A stretch of 64,000 nt of DNA from Myotis daubentonii (GCF_963259705.1 NC_081847.1:69275754-69339753), one strand, 5' to 3'; shown: positions 1-10,764, counted from the stretch's first letter. Notes: a model not told the origin generated them from the letters alone. Numbers and translations: made by a program.

Positions 1-730
1 GGACACAAGCCTGTGACCTCAGCTGGTTCCCTTGCTTCTTTTGCTGAGCCCACACCCAGGAGAGAAGATGAGGCTTGAGAGAAATGTTCAAGAGAAACAG
101 CCAGAGTCTCCCACAAAAGTCAACAGACAGTGGCTTGGGAAGTCTGTCAACCTTGACTGAACAAACACATTCTAGAAAGGGCCACTCGTACTTGCAGGGA
201 ACAGCATGGCAGACGGGAGCCAAGGAGGGCAAGGCTGTGCCAACCTGCGGGAGTCAAGAGGCCAAGAAGAAGTGTCTGGGAGGCTGAGCAAGCCTGGGCC
301 CGAACCAACCAGGTGGGGTCACCTGTCTCCGTCCTAAGCCAAGGAAAACAGTTGTCTGAGACAAGACGAGAAGCAGGTCAGACTCAGGAGCTGTGCAGCC
401 CGGGCGCCCAGGCCTGGCACGGGAGTCGCCCTGGGGGGCTGTGACTCTGCATCACTCTTGGAGGCTGCTCCCTCCGAGGACCAGGGCTCTGGGGCCCCCT
501 GGCCCCAAAGCTCTAATTTGGACCCACTGCTGGGTAGGGAGAAGGGATTAAGGATTTGTGGGGCCAGAAGAGAAACCAAACTTGGTGTCTTGGCCCCTTT
601 TCAATGGGGCTTTAGTTGATTAGGGGTGAGTTGGCTGTGAGCCTGCACCCCAGTCCTGGTGCTCAAATTACTGTTTGACCTTGAACAAGACCAACATCTC
701 ACACTTAGAAAGGGTTCACAACTGAGGCCC
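1..730. other. Unannotated single-copy-like DNA
   Basis: I recognise no gene or repeat family here. Short open frames exist on both strands but have no recognisable domain, no paired splice sites and no promoter context. Confidence 0.5.
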
Positions 731-1080
731 GGCTCAGGGCCAGGCACGTGACATACAGTGCCTAATGAGAGTTAACACTCATACCGCAGGTCAGCAACCC
801 AGAGGGCAAGTGGCAGAGGTGAGATTCGAACCCAGGCAGCTCCAGTTCTGTTCACCCATTACATGAGTGTGAGCCCCATCTCTACTACTTACTTGCTATA
901 TTCAAGTTGGGAAACCATAGTATCACCACTAACTATGATTTATCCAACATTTACCAATCTCCGGTCACTCATTGCTCTAAGTGTATTATTACTCACTGAA
1001 TGTATTACTCATTGAATCCTCAGGACAACCCTTGGCTATCATTGCCCCATAAATTCAAACTTAGGCATAACGGCTCCCAT
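730..1080 (-). mobile_element. MIR/L2-type SINE/LINE debris
   Basis: Two fragments read like the minus strand of MIR. The first holds a region ending in a 'gattcgaacccaggcag' type motif near 822-840, which is the reverse complement of the MIR tRNA-like core. The second, about 940-1080, has the 'aatcctcaggacaaccct' signature of reverse MIR. Edges are approximate. Confidence 0.6.
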
Positions 1081-1237
1081 GTAACCACTACAGAGGCTGG
1101 AGAACACAGGCTCCAGAGCCACACTGCCTAGCTGGAGTCCCAGCTAGCAACTTGATGGTACCTTCTTTGGACCTCATTTGCTCATCTCTAAAATGGGAAT
1201 AATAACAGTATGTACCAATGGGGTTGTTGTGAGGGTA

Positions 1238-1405
1238 TCCTATATAATAAAGGAGTAGTATGCAAATTGTCCCCTCGACTGGGGTTCACCTGGGAGTTCG
1301 ACCAGGGGGCAGGGCCGGCCGGGGGAAGGGAGGGAATACCTGGCTGGTAGCCGGCAGCCGCTAGGGACCCTACCAGTTCACGAATTTCGTGCACTGGGCC
1401 TCTAG
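1238..1405 (+). mobile_element. HeliBat-type Helitron, short non-autonomous copy
   Basis: Starts with TCCTATATAATAAA and ends with the sequence GGGCCTCTAG, preceded by the short palindrome around the gaattcgtgcac-like motif that forms the Helitron 3' hairpin. It lies exactly between a host A (1237) and a host T (1406), as expected for Helitron insertion at AT without target duplication. At 168 bp it codes for nothing and would have been moved in trans by a Rep/helicase from a full-length element. Confidence 0.95.
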
Positions 1406-1430
1406 TTAAATGAACAAATACTTGAAAGTA

Positions 1431-1805
1431 TAGGGTGTCCCAAAATTCACGCAAGAAGTAATTTTGATAGAAAACACAGGTTTATAATTAAAAATTGTAA
1501 ATTTTTTATTGATTCATAAAGTATACAGTATAGGGTTATATATGGAATAGCACATCAGGTAAATGGCCTCCACGGCTTTGCTGGCACATGCGGAAAGCCG
1601 TGGTCTTCATTGGTCTTCATCGTCCCTGCTCCTGGGCCATAATTGGTACTTGGTAATGCTCATCAAATTGAAGGGATTGAAATCAAAGGGAAACAGATAT
1701 TAGAATCAGATTAAATAAACCAAGTAAAATTAGGCTTTTATTTTTTGTTGTTGTTGTTAATGCTCATGCAAAATTCAAATCTTGCGTGAATTTTGGGACA
1801 CCCTA
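1431..1805. mobile_element. Mariner-like MITE (Tc1/mariner)
   Basis: A 375-bp non-coding element with terminal inverted repeats of about 25 bp that begin TAGGGTGTCCCAAAATTCA and end with the reverse complement. It is flanked by TA dinucleotides at 1429-1430 and 1806-1807, the target duplication used by Tc1/mariner transposases. No transposase frame remains, so it is a deletion derivative. The subfamily is not resolved by eye. Confidence 0.85.
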
Positions 1806-1832
1806 TATTTAGCAGAGTGTTTGGCAAAGAGA

Positions 1833-2090
1833 AATTGTTCAAAGAAGAGCCCACTATCCATCATGCCTGCAATACCTGGGCCACAGGAGAGGTGACAAGT
1901 CAGACTCCCCAGGGAGGGGCGGGAGACAGAACCCAAACTCAACCTTCAACCCTCCCGCCCCTGCGCTCCCAGGCACTTCCTGTGGACACCTGCATCCCTT
2001 CAACAGCTACCTGCAGGCGCTCCACACACCCAACACCACTCGGGTCTCCTCCTTAATCCCCGCTGACCAACTCCAGTAGCCCGTGTGGCG
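1833..2090. other. No feature recognised
   Basis: C-rich sequence without a recognisable repeat or gene. Confidence 0.4.
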
Positions 2091-2660
2091 CTTCCCAGCC
2101 TCCACACTCCCAGAGTGAGATTTTGAAACATAAACCTGACCTTGTCATGCCCCCATTAAAACCTCTTTAATGACTCCTCATCACTCTTGGGCTCAATTCC
2201 AAACTTTCACAGGGGTGAAAAACAGTGGCTTTCAAAATCTTTGAGACTCACAGTAGAAACACATTTTACAATGCAGTGCAGTGTACACCTTTATAAAACT
2301 TGAAATAAAACTTTCAAGAAACCACACTGAACTCATATGCAACACACATGAGCACTTTCTATTCTATTCTTTTTTTTTTGCGTTTCCCCAATGCTGGCTG
2401 TGGCCCACCAAATTCTTTTCATGACCCACTGAAACACTAACAGTCCGAACAACACTGGCTTGAGAACTCTCAGGCCCAGGCCCTGGCAGCCGTTTGGCCT
2501 CATTTCTCCTTACTCCCTCTTGGCAGCCCAAGTTCTGGTCATGCTGAAGCCCCAGCATCATGTTCCCTCTTGCCACTGGGCCTTTGCACATACTGTTCCC
2601 CCTGCCTAAAGCACTCTTCCTACTTGCCCATATGGCTTAACCAAAGGCTGCCTCCAGTCC
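2090..2660 (+). mobile_element. L2 LINE fragments interrupted by an unknown insert
   Basis: The pieces at about 2090-2225 ('taatgactcctcatcactct') and 2460-2660 ('gggcctttgcacatactgtt', 'gcctaaagcactcttcct') are typical of L2 3' regions in mammals. The intervening stretch, about 2226-2458, begins with a cagtgg-type end and may be an old hAT remnant. I could not confirm its ends. Confidence 0.65.
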
Positions 2661-3100
2661 TCACTTTGGACCAATTGACCTAAACATTTCTGGGGGTGAG
2701 GCCTGAACATCAGCATTTAAAAAATTCCCCAGTGAGTGTCCAGAGCCCCCCTAGGCCCAGGAAGTCAGCCTGTTTCATTTCTGCCACACACTGAAGACAA
2801 TCTAAAGTAGCTTATGTGTTTGTTGATTTGTTTGCTTGTCTTGGATTTCTTGATATCCCTGTCCCTTCCCCCAGGGCTGAGGAAGGTACCTACACATGTG
2901 ATACTGGATTGGTCTTAAGCCAGACCTCTGAGAAACATGATGGAGATGCAAAGTCAGCGTTCTGGCGGCATCTTCGCAGCGCCTCCTAGGATGCTGGCTT
3001 GCTTTCCAGTAGCTGCTGAAATGCTCACGCGTTTAAACCTACAAAATACACCCCAAATTCAGCATGGCTCGGATGGCAGAATGGTGATTCGGGAGGGCCC
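2661..3100. other. No feature recognised
   Basis: The bases near 2690-2745 faintly resemble the 3' half of MER5A. Otherwise I see nothing. Confidence 0.35.
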
Positions 3101-3103
3101 CAG

Positions 3104-3340
3104 AGCAGGGTTGGCAAATGTTTTCTGCACAAGGCCATACACTATTTCTGTAAGTATTTTAGGCTTTGTGGGTCATGCTGTCTCTTTGCAACTGCTCAAC
3201 TCTGCCATTGGAGTTCTAAAGCAGCTCCATGTAAATGAATGAGGATTGTCTTGTCTCAGTAAAATCTTATTTACAGAAACAAGCAGTGGGCCAGATTCGG
3301 TCTTTGAGACATGGCTTGCCCATCCCTGCGCTAGAGTGTA
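3104..3340 (+). mobile_element. Old hAT-Charlie MITE (MER58/MER3 class)
   Basis: Carries the recognisable order 'attttaggctttgtgggtca', 'caactgctcaactctgccat' and 'ggccagattcgg', shared by a family of old eutherian hAT-Charlie MITEs. It is non-coding and diverged. I cannot separate MER58 from related subfamilies by eye. Confidence 0.75.
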
Positions 3341-3770
3341 GGGGTTAAGAGCTGGATTAATGGAGCTCAGCCATGTAACCTTAGGCAAGTCATTTACCTT
3401 TCTGTGCCTCAGTTCCCACACCCATTAAGCAAGAAGATATCTAGTTCACAGGGTGTTTGGGGGGAGGATTAAATAAATCAATGCACATGAAACACTCCAG
3501 AGAGTACCTGACATTCAGTAAACACATCAGTAAGTCTTAGCTGCCTTATTATCACTGTCTGGAAGCAGAGAGTCCTGAGAGCAATCCCAGCTACACCTCT
3601 TACCAGGGTGTCCCCTGTGCAAAGCGTCTCTCTCAGCCTCCATCTCCTCAGCTGTAAAATGGGATAATAATAGTAGCAGCCGCCCTCAGGGTTGCTACAG
3701 GATGAAATGAGCAAATATAGGCCAAAGTCAGCCAAAGTCAATAGTACTGCATTATTCCCCAGAATGATAC
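3341..3770 (+). mobile_element. Two tandem MIR SINE fragments
   Basis: The first (about 3341-3555) shows 'ggttaagagctgga' followed by 'ggcaagtcatttacctttct' and 'cctcagttccc'. The second (about 3560-3770) shows 'tcctcagctgtaaaatggga', then 'taataatagtag'. Both are plus-strand MIR, the commonest old SINE in mammals. Confidence 0.8.
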
Positions 3771-4063
3771 TGATAAGACAAAAACAGAAGAAATCAAAAC
3801 AAAACTTGGGTGAGTTGCAGCCCCTGCCGTGGGCTCAGGCTCCGGGCCTGGCCTGAACCTCGTAGGTGTGGCTGGAGGGGCCCTTTTTTGTTTTCTTGCA
3901 ACCCTTTCAACACAACCCCTTCTTCAGATTTCAGAAGGCAAAGAAAAACACTGGGCTGGCCGTTTCCAACACTCCCCTGCACCACCCCTCTGCATCCGGA
4001 GTTCCTGCTGACTCCAATGGGACTGGATGCCCGGAGCTTTTCAGAGAGAAGAGATGCCTAGAT

Positions 4064-4266
4064 CAGCGGTTCTCAACCTGTGGGTCGCGACCCTTTCACA
4101 GGGGTCGCCTAAGACCATCAGAAAACATATATATAATTACATATTGTTTTTGTGATTAGTCACTATGCTTTAATTATGTTCAATTTGTAACAATGAAATT
4201 GGGGGTCACCAGAACATGAGGAACTGTATTAAAGGGTCGCGGCATTAGGAAGGTTGAGAACCGCTG
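4064..4266. mobile_element. SPIN-like hAT MITE
   Basis: A 203-bp element with terminal inverted repeats CAGCGGTTCTCAACCTG at 4064 and its complement ending at 4266 (ggttgagaaccgctg). Flanking 8-bp sites are gcctagat (4056-4063) and ccctagat (4267-4274), a hAT-size duplication with one mismatch. The body ('ggtcgcgaccctttcacagg') matches the SPIN/OposCharlie group of hAT elements known to have spread horizontally among tetrapods, vesper bats included. No transposase remains. Confidence 0.85.
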
Positions 4267-4524
4267 CCCTAGATGGTGGTTGGGTTCAGGGTCAGTAAAT
4301 GGGCAACGGGGGAGGGAGAGGTAAGAGAGAACCCCCTGACACTTTCATATGCCGAAGTGGGGACAGTGAAAGGGAAGCGTGTGTGTGTGCATGCTTGTGT
4401 GTGTTGGGGCAGGGGGAGGGTCCAAGTATCAGAGTGATGCAGGAGGAAGGAGAGGACAATGAGGGGTGAGGGGATGCCATAAAGCCCCACAGAGGGGCAG
4501 TGCCTCACGATGATCAATAAAACA

Positions 4525-4625
4525 GTAATGGGAGCGATTCTGACCTCAGGGGACACTGGGCAGTGTCTCGACATTTTTGGTTGTCACAACTGGGGGCATC
4601 TGTCTGCCAACTGGGCTTGCCTCTG
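4525..4625 (+). mobile_element. MER20 fragment (hAT-Charlie)
   Basis: A partial MER20, recognised by 'acatttttggttgtcacaac' followed by 'tgggggcatctg'. Both ends are lost. The preceding 4290-4520 is G-rich and unassigned. Confidence 0.7.
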
Positions 4626-4769
4626 AAGCACTAAAGGCAAAGCTACACAATAAAAGGAGCCTGGGTCCCTGGTGGGCCACATGCAGAACATCAGTCTACC
4701 AGGAACACAGTTACTGGTCTTACATTGTGAGAACTCAGCTGTGATTGTGGTAAGCGCTGAGACTATAGG

Positions 4770-5330
4770 TTTTATTTGTTACAGCAGCTAGCATTACCAT
4801 AATCAATTCAGATAGTCTATCCACACAATGGAACTTTATGCAGCTGTTGAAAACAATACATAAGAGTTCTCCCAGTTGTCTTGGAGGTAATTCCATGAGT
4901 CAATGAAGGAAAAATATAAGATGCTAAGCATGTATAATATATTCTTTAATATATATATTGATTTCGGAGAGGAAAGGAGAGGGAGAGAGAGACAGAAACA
5001 TCGATGATGAGAGAGAATCATTGATTGGCTGCCTCCTGCATGGCCACCACTGGGGATTAAGCCTGCAACTTGGGCATGTGCCCTGACTAGGAATTGAAAA
5101 GTGACCTCCTGGTTCATAGGTTGATGCTCAACCACTGAGCCACGCCGGTTGGGCTATAACATATTCTTTAAAAACAACAATAACCATTAGTGATTCTTCC
5201 TCCCTCTTCTGTACTCTAACCACCCCCTCCCCCCAAACCAAACAAAAAATCAAGTAAAAGCAAACCTAAATTAATCTGTTTAGGTACAAACTACTTAGGG
5301 GGAAAAGTGTGGAAGATAAAAAGGTCAGAA
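4770..5330 (+). mobile_element. Old L1 3' region fragment hosting a VES SINE
   Basis: The sequence at 4805-4860 ('cacacaatggaactttatgc') corresponds to the 3' region of old mammalian L1, where a peptide about an image of a single-copy site is replaced by an AT-rich tail. It is interrupted by a VES element at 4950-5160 and resumes after it. The right limit is uncertain. Confidence 0.55.
4950..5160 (-). mobile_element. VES SINE
   Basis: A tRNA-derived SINE of vesper bats in minus orientation. Its 5' end is on the right ('gagccacgccggttgggct') and the GA-rich tail on the left. The 11-bp target duplication ATATTCTTTAA is perfect at 4939-4949 and 5161-5171, so the boundaries are firm. It was mobilised by L1 machinery. 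Confidence 0.95.
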
Positions 5331-5337
5331 GTTGGCA

Positions 5338-5560
5338 AACCATGGCCTGAAGGTCATATCTGGTCCACTAGCTGAGGTGTAAATAAAACTTTACTGAAAC
5401 ACAGCCATGCCCTTTGGTTTACATATGTCTATAGCAGCTTTCATGCTATGTTAGTGGAGTTGAGTAGTTATAATGGAGACTGCATGGCCCTCGAAGCCAT
5501 AAAAATTTATTATCTGGCCCTTTACAGAAAAAGTTAGCTGACCCTTGTGACCAACATAGG
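5338..5560 (-). mobile_element. Old hAT-Charlie MITE (MER58/MER3 class)
   Basis: Reverse orientation of the family seen at 3104. It carries 'gtaaataaaactttactgaa' followed by 'tatctggccctttacagaaa', then 'gttagctgaccc'. Non-coding. Confidence 0.75.
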
Positions 5561-5571
5561 AAAAATAAAGA

Positions 5572-5790
5572 TGATGCTATACCCACAAGCGAACCACTAT
5601 TAGTAATGAGACAGAATAGATCTAGATGTGTTGACATGGAAAATGTCCAAACATAGAAATGGAAAACAGTAAGTTATGGGGTACAAAGTCTGATCCCATT
5701 TTTGTAAAAAGAAAATGATATGAATGTGCAGGATGGCGTGTGGATATATTAAAACCCATCTGCAAGCGCCCACATCCAACCACGGAAGGA
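5572..5790 (+). mobile_element. Old L1 3' fragment
   Basis: 'gatcccatttttgtaaaaag' and the preceding 'agatctagatgtgttgacat' match the 3' segment of old L1 elements, just after the ORF2 stop. Highly diverged. Confidence 0.6.
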
Positions 5791-6860
5791 GGTCCCGCTG
5801 AAGAGGAACCCGGGGATCGTCCACGCTATACTTCAGGGTCATCTTAATGTCTTCTGATGAGCATGCTACTTATTTTTGTAATTAAAAAGGAAACCAGTAA
5901 AGGAAAAAACAGTCACAAGAAACTTGAACCCTAAAGAATGCAAATGTTGCTGGCGAAGTAGTTTGTTGAGTGTGGTGCTTAAACCTCTTCAGATTCTCTA
6001 ACTGCTAAGCTGGGGCCTGGCTGACACACAGTAGGTGCTCATTAAATGTACGGTGACTGCATGAACAAGAGTTGAAGAAAATGAGTAACATGGTAAAATA
6101 ATGAGGAGAAAAAAAAAGAGAGAGAATGGAAGGAAAAACCTAGTTCTCTTTGCTCACCAGCAAGTGCCAAGACATCAACCCAGGCTGAGAAAATGGCCAC
6201 AGGATGTGCTGATATTCCAGTCTGACCTTTAGAAGAACCGAAGTTACTGTTACTGCTTCTTCCTTACCCCCAAATCAAAGAAAACAAACAAACAAAAACA
6301 CCGAGAATAAGCTCTCTGCCAAAAAAATGTTCGGCTGGCAGACCACCAGCCCAGCCTCCCCTGGGCCTCATGCACACCTCGTAACAACTGAGCACCATCA
6401 GAGCCCATTGTCCTTTGGGCCCAGTTCAGGACTGATGTGAACTCACACAGTTCAAGGTCGAGAATGAGATCATGAGGAGGACGAGGTGGCACTGGGTGTT
6501 TCCTGGTGTTTGGGGAACGACACCAAGAAACACAAGTTTCCTCATTCGCTCACCAGCTCAGAGGAAGGCGCATCTGTTTATGTTATTGCTGTTTTAACAC
6601 AGGTCGCTCATCAGCATGGTATTTCTGGAGAGAGGCGGCACAAAAATCACATTAATGTCATCCCTCAAAGGGAGCTGGCTGCCCAGAGCCTGTCTGCTAC
6701 GCAAGTCTTTTGTCCATAAACCACAAGTTGAAATGAGATGGAATTTAGAGAAAAACACAGCTGTGTGGGTTTCAGGATTGCTCCTTTACTGTAAGCTCCT
6801 GAATTTACTGATTTTATTTATCTTAATTGTCCTCCTTCCTCCATGCCTCCTGCTCCCCTT
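5791..6860. other. Mostly unannotated DNA
   Basis: A MIR/L2 3' tail ('acacagtaggtgctcattaa') lies near 6015-6055. The rest has no recognisable gene or repeat. Confidence 0.45.
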
Positions 6861-6864
6861 CCAC

Positions 6865-7335
6865 AAATATTTATTGACCTTTTACCACGTGCCAAGCATT
6901 GTTCTAGGTTTGGAGGGTGGAACAATAAACCAAACTCCCAGCCCGACTGGAGCTGACATTCTGGTGGGGGAGACAGACAATAAATTGGGGGACACATACA
7001 TATTCTAGACAGGGTGACCAGGGAAGGCCTCTTGGAAGAGGTGGCATTTGAGAAGACACTTGACCTGGATTAACAAGTGATACAACAAGGAGATAAGGAT
7101 GAACCACCAGGCAGAACAGCATGTACAAAGGCCCTGAGGCAGAAATGAGTCAGGCGTGTTTAAAGAACAGAAAGCTTAATACAGCAGTTGGAATGTGATG
7201 GTGAATGGAAAAAGGGACAGGAGAGCACAAGGAAGAAGTAGCCAGGGGCCAGAGTGCACAGGGCCTTGTAGGCCTTGGCAAGGTTAAGAACATTGGGAAT
7301 TCTCTGGAAGGTTCTGAACAAGAGTGGCATGATCG
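6865..7335 (+). mobile_element. L2-like LINE 3' fragment
   Basis: Signature phrases in order are 'aaatatttattgacctttta', 'tggagctgacattctggtgg', 'gggaaggcctcttggaagag' and 'acaaaggccctgaggcagaa'. This is a long remnant of a mammalian-wide old LINE. Any open frame inside is chance. Confidence 0.7.
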
Positions 7336-7452
7336 TTCTCAATGAGAGGCTCTTTGTTTATTCACAAAAGCCATGCCTATTAAAGGAAATTGGTAAATCA
7401 TCGGAGAGAAAAAGGAGGAAAAAATGCCACCCATGATCCTAACAGCGACACC

Positions 7453-7664
7453 AGTGGTTCTCAACCAGAATGATTTTACCCCCCAAAGGGAAAGTTGGCC
7501 ATGTCTGGAGATGTTTTTGGTTATTATAATGGGAGGAGGAGCTGGGTGCGCCGGATGCTACTAGCATCAAGCGGACAGATGCCAGGGATGCTGCTAAACA
7601 TCCTATAATGAACAGGACAGCCCCACAACGAAGGGTCAATGTCAGTGTTGCCGAGATTGAGAAG
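7453..7664 (+). mobile_element. MER20 (hAT-Charlie MITE)
   Basis: Nearly full length. It starts CAGTGGTTCTCAACCAG and contains 'ggccatgtctggagatgttt' and 'gctgctaaacatcctataat', ending near 'cgagattgagaag'. MER20 copies are known carriers of regulatory sites in eutherian uterus; I have no evidence for activity here. Confidence 0.9.
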
Positions 7665-7879
7665 CCCCACGCCAGGCCAATGTTTGAAACATTTCACCTA
7701 CCCCTAACCTCACTAGTTCCTGTACACGTTTCTTTTTAAGGTAGATAAGCTCCTACTGAATTTTCTATGTTGATGTGCCCTTTCCACGGAACATGAAAAC
7801 AACGATTCTCCAAGATTTTTACAAATACCTATGATGGTACATATTCCTTAGTGTTAGGTATCATAACTAATTAACATAT

Positions 7880-8096
7880 TGTGGTGGTTATGGGCACAGC
7901 TTCTGGGTCCCTCCGACCAGCTGGGTTAACTTGAGGAGTTACTGAGCCCTGGGACCTCAGTTTCCACATGTGCAACATGGGATTGACAGTAAACCTGCCT
8001 CAGAGGGTCATCATACCGATGAAATGAATTAGTGTATGCAAAGCATCAAAAGTGGCACATTATTAAGCACCGGAAAAATATTAGCTATTATGATTA
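7880..8096 (+). mobile_element. MIR SINE
   Basis: Almost the whole MIR body: 'tggttatgggcacagcttct', 'cctcagtttccaca', 'gatgaaatgaatta' and a terminal 'attagctattatgatt'. Confidence 0.8.
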
Positions 8097-8440
8097 CTCA
8101 ACTATCTCTCTTTTACTTTTTCTAAGTTTTAATATTAGAAATAATGCTGTTAAAATATTTTTTTAAAATAGAGTTCCAAGACATCAAACGTTGGGTCTCT
8201 TAGAGTGGAATGATATTTGAAAATTGAATTATATGACTTGTGCAAAACTGAAACATAATGAAATGGAAATATTGATGAAGTCCCATTTTCCATGCACTTA
8301 GACACAGAATGACTTGCTTCCATTCCCCTGGGGAAATCTCTTTCAGTTTTGCATCTTAAAATAACTGGGACTGCAACCTCTTCCATTAAAGTCTCAGGAT
8401 GGCCTGCTTCCATGCTGGCGGGCTGATCTGGTGTGAGGTT
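8097..8440. other. AT-rich unassigned DNA
   Basis: Possibly a decayed minus-strand L1 piece, but no diagnostic phrase is clear. Confidence 0.35.
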
Positions 8441-8457
8441 CCTTAGAGGGAGTGATT

Positions 8458-8683
8458 AAAAATATACATATATATTTTTATTGATTTTAGAGAAAGAAGG
8501 GAGAGAGAGAAAGGGGGGGGAGAGATATCAATGATAAGAAAGAATCATTGATCAGCAGCCTCCTGCAAACCCCGCACTGGGGATTGAGCCCGTAACCCCG
8601 GCATATGGCCTTCATCGAATTGAACCCAGGACCCTTCGGTCCGCAGGCTGATGCTCTATCCACTGAGCCAAACCAGCTAGTGC
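8458..8683 (-). mobile_element. VES SINE
   Basis: Minus-strand VES with its tRNA-like 5' end at the right ('ccactgagccaaaccagcta') and a GA-rich tail at the left. Flanks share tagagggagtgatt (8444) and tagagggagtaatc (8684), an imperfect target duplication suggesting moderate age. Confidence 0.93.
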
Positions 8684-8884
8684 TAGAGGGAGTAATCTTA
8701 TAGGGATCGGGGGGCTGGATGGCAGGACTCAATCCCATCCGTGGCCTCATTGCCCTTCAGAAGAAGAGCTCCAGGTGGCGGCTCAGGGTGAGGGGCAGCC
8801 TGTGGTGGAGTCTAGGCTTCACTTCCCCTTTGCACAGCCTCTCCATGTCCCACCATTACCTTTAAACAAGGATGCACGGTGAGC

Positions 8885-9330
8885 TATTTCAACTATTGAG
8901 TACTTACTCTGAGCAGGCACTGTGTTGCATTGCCTGCAGAGTGGAGGAAAACACGGGTTCTGCTGGGTACGCACACTGACTCCAGCACTCATCATGCACA
9001 CGCCACTAGATTTCTCTGTGCCGTGCTTTCCTCATGTGTCGTAAGCACCTTACACTGGGGTGGTTGTGAGGATTCAGTAGGTTAATACATGCAAACTCCT
9101 GAGGACCATGCTTGACTTTTGGTGAGCCATCAGTAAATGGAAAGTATTACTATGACCTCGTTTGAACTTCCTGGCAACTCCATGAGGTGGGTGCTATTCT
9201 TAGCTCCCATTACGCAGATGCAGAACTGAAGCAAACAGAGGTTGAGACCCTTGCCCAAAGCCACACGCTGAGTGATACAGCCAGAGGTTGCAACCAAAGC
9301 AATTTGCTTCCACTCTTAACCTCTCTGCTC
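8885..9330. mobile_element. MIR pair in opposite orientations
   Basis: Plus-strand MIR at about 8960-9155 ('ggttgtgaggattcagtagg', 'taatacatgcaaactcctga') is followed by a minus-strand MIR at about 9156-9330 ('ccatgaggtgggtgctattc', 'gcccaaagccacacgctga'). Confidence 0.75.
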
Positions 9331-9570
9331 TACACAGACAAACGCAGGAAAGTCTTCAAATGGGTATCAACGTCGACACCTAAACAAAAGTATAAAGCAT
9401 TTAAGCCAATCTCAAGCAGTCCATTCATTTAATAGTTACTGAGCACCTACTGTAGACCTGAGAGAATGTGGGGAGGGAGCTACTCACACCATCTAGCTCC
9501 TAGTTCAGTCTGAAGATGGAGCCAAAAAAGTGGAGAACAAAAGCAAGAGTCAGAAAGCAACTGGAATCTT

Positions 9571-9865
9571 TTTTTCCCTTGATCTGCACCTGAGGATATG
9601 TTTTTAGTAACTTGAGAGAGGTAAGGAGGGAGAGAGGAAGAGAGGGAGAGAGAGAAAGAGGAAGAGAGAGGGAGAGACGGAGAGAGGGAGAGAGGGGGAG
9701 AGAGAGGGAGAGAGGGAGGGGGGAGGGAGGGGGTGGAGAGAGAAAGAGAAACATCCATCCATGTGAGGGAGATACATCCATCGGTTGCCTCCCATATGTG
9801 TCCCGACTGACAGGGCATTGAACCCACGAAGATGATGTTCCAACCAAATGAGCCACCCAGAGGGC
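9571..9865 (-). mobile_element. VES-type SINE with expanded GA tract
   Basis: A SINE in minus orientation bounded by a perfect 15-bp duplication (agcaactggaatctt) at 9556-9570 and 9866-9880. Its tail carries 'cacctgaggatatg', the complement of the TATCCTC..GAGG tail seen in the copies at 24190 and 62527, so it belongs to that tail subtype. The internal GA-rich stretch at 9612-9740 has expanded and produces low-complexity open frames on both strands, which are not genes. Confidence 0.9.
9612..9740. repeat. GA-rich microsatellite inside SINE
   Basis: Imperfect (GA)n/(GGA)n tract, an expansion of the purine-rich tail region of the host SINE. Confidence 0.9.
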
Positions 9866-10278
9866 AGCAACTGGAATCTTGATTGCATCATCTGAGCCCT
9901 GATCCAGCCACACCTGAATACAGCCCCAATCCTTGAGCTCATACATTCTGTTTACTGGCTACCCCAGTTTGCATTGAGTTTTCTGTCACTTGTAACTGGA
10001 AGTCTTGACTGTGAGAGCAGGTTTGGCCCAACTTATTCTCATATGTAGTAGCAGGACAGCTTCTAAAGTACTAAACCCTCCCTAACTCCCCAATTTCACC
10101 ATTAACTTCGTATTTTTTCCATAAAAGAAGCTGGGTTATCTATGTTTTATAATACGTTTCTGAGTTGACCCCTTAGCTCTTAAAAATAGGGTCTCAAGTG
10201 CCAACAGAAATTTAACCTTGTGTTTGGAGCATGGGAGACTCTGCTCCACTCCATATTGGTGGCATGTCTCAGGAGGCA

Positions 10279-10720
10279 GCATGGACGGCCTAGTAGTTAA
10301 AATTCACACGTGGCCCTGACCGGTTTGGCTCAGTGGATAGAGTGTCGGCCTGGGGACTGACGGGTCCCAGGTTCGATTCCGATCAAGGGCATGTACCTCG
10401 GCTGCAGGCACAACCCCAGTAGGGGGTGTGCAGGAGGCAGCTGATCCATGTTTCTAACTCTCTATCCCTCCCCCTTCCTCTCTGTAAAAAATCAATAAAA
10501 TATATTTTAAAAAGAAAAATTTACACGTGACCTGCTTGAATCCAAGCTCTATCAATCATGACCTACATGATCTTAGGCACATGACTGAGGTATAGTTTCC
10601 TCATCTGCACAATTGGAATAACAGTAGTTCCTACCTCCTGCACTTTTTGAGAAAATGAAATAAGATACTGTATATAAATCACCTGACATAATAAATAGTA
10701 AACATATTCAATAAAACAGA
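10279..10720 (+). mobile_element. MIR SINE split by a VES
   Basis: MIR left part at about 10279-10313 ('gcctagtagttaaaattcac') and right part at 10515-10720 ('tttcctcatctgcacaattg', 'gagaaaatgaaataagatac'). The VES interrupts it. Confidence 0.8.
10314..10514 (+). mobile_element. VES SINE
   Basis: Textbook VES: 'ccctgaccggtttggctcag' (A box), 'ggttcgattccgatc' (B box), then 'tctctgtaaaaaatcaataa' and an A-rich tail. The target duplication is aaaattcacacgtg (10299) against aaaatttacacgtg (10516), with one mismatch. The internal Pol III promoter boxes look intact. Confidence 0.96.
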
Positions 10721-10764
10721 TATATGATGAGCCGCACTTCCTGAAGTATAGATTTCAACACTAC

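Larger units (their letters stand above)
1090..1832 (+). mobile_element. MIR SINE split by two younger DNA transposons
   Basis: An ancient tRNA-derived MIR in plus orientation. Its pieces are 1090-1237 ('ctcatctctaaaatgggaat', then 'gttgttgtgagg'), 1406-1430 ('ttaaatgaacaaatacttg') and 1806-1832 ('gtgtttggca'). Joined in order they follow the MIR consensus without a gap. The first break holds a HeliBat and the second a mariner-like element, so both arrived after the MIR. Confidence 0.85.

Noticed and set aside
2226..2458. Possible hAT insertion inside an L2
   Set aside because: It starts with cagtgg and ends with a cactg-like string, but I could not confirm inverted ends or an 8-bp duplication.
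9500..9946. Open frames of 112-148 residues with Ser/Pro/Leu-rich repeats
   Set aside because: They translate the GA/CT microsatellite inside a SINE.
10314..10400. tRNA gene (A and B boxes)
   Set aside because: The boxes belong to a VES SINE with a 3' tail and target duplication. No cloverleaf for a functional tRNA was seen here or in other VES copies.
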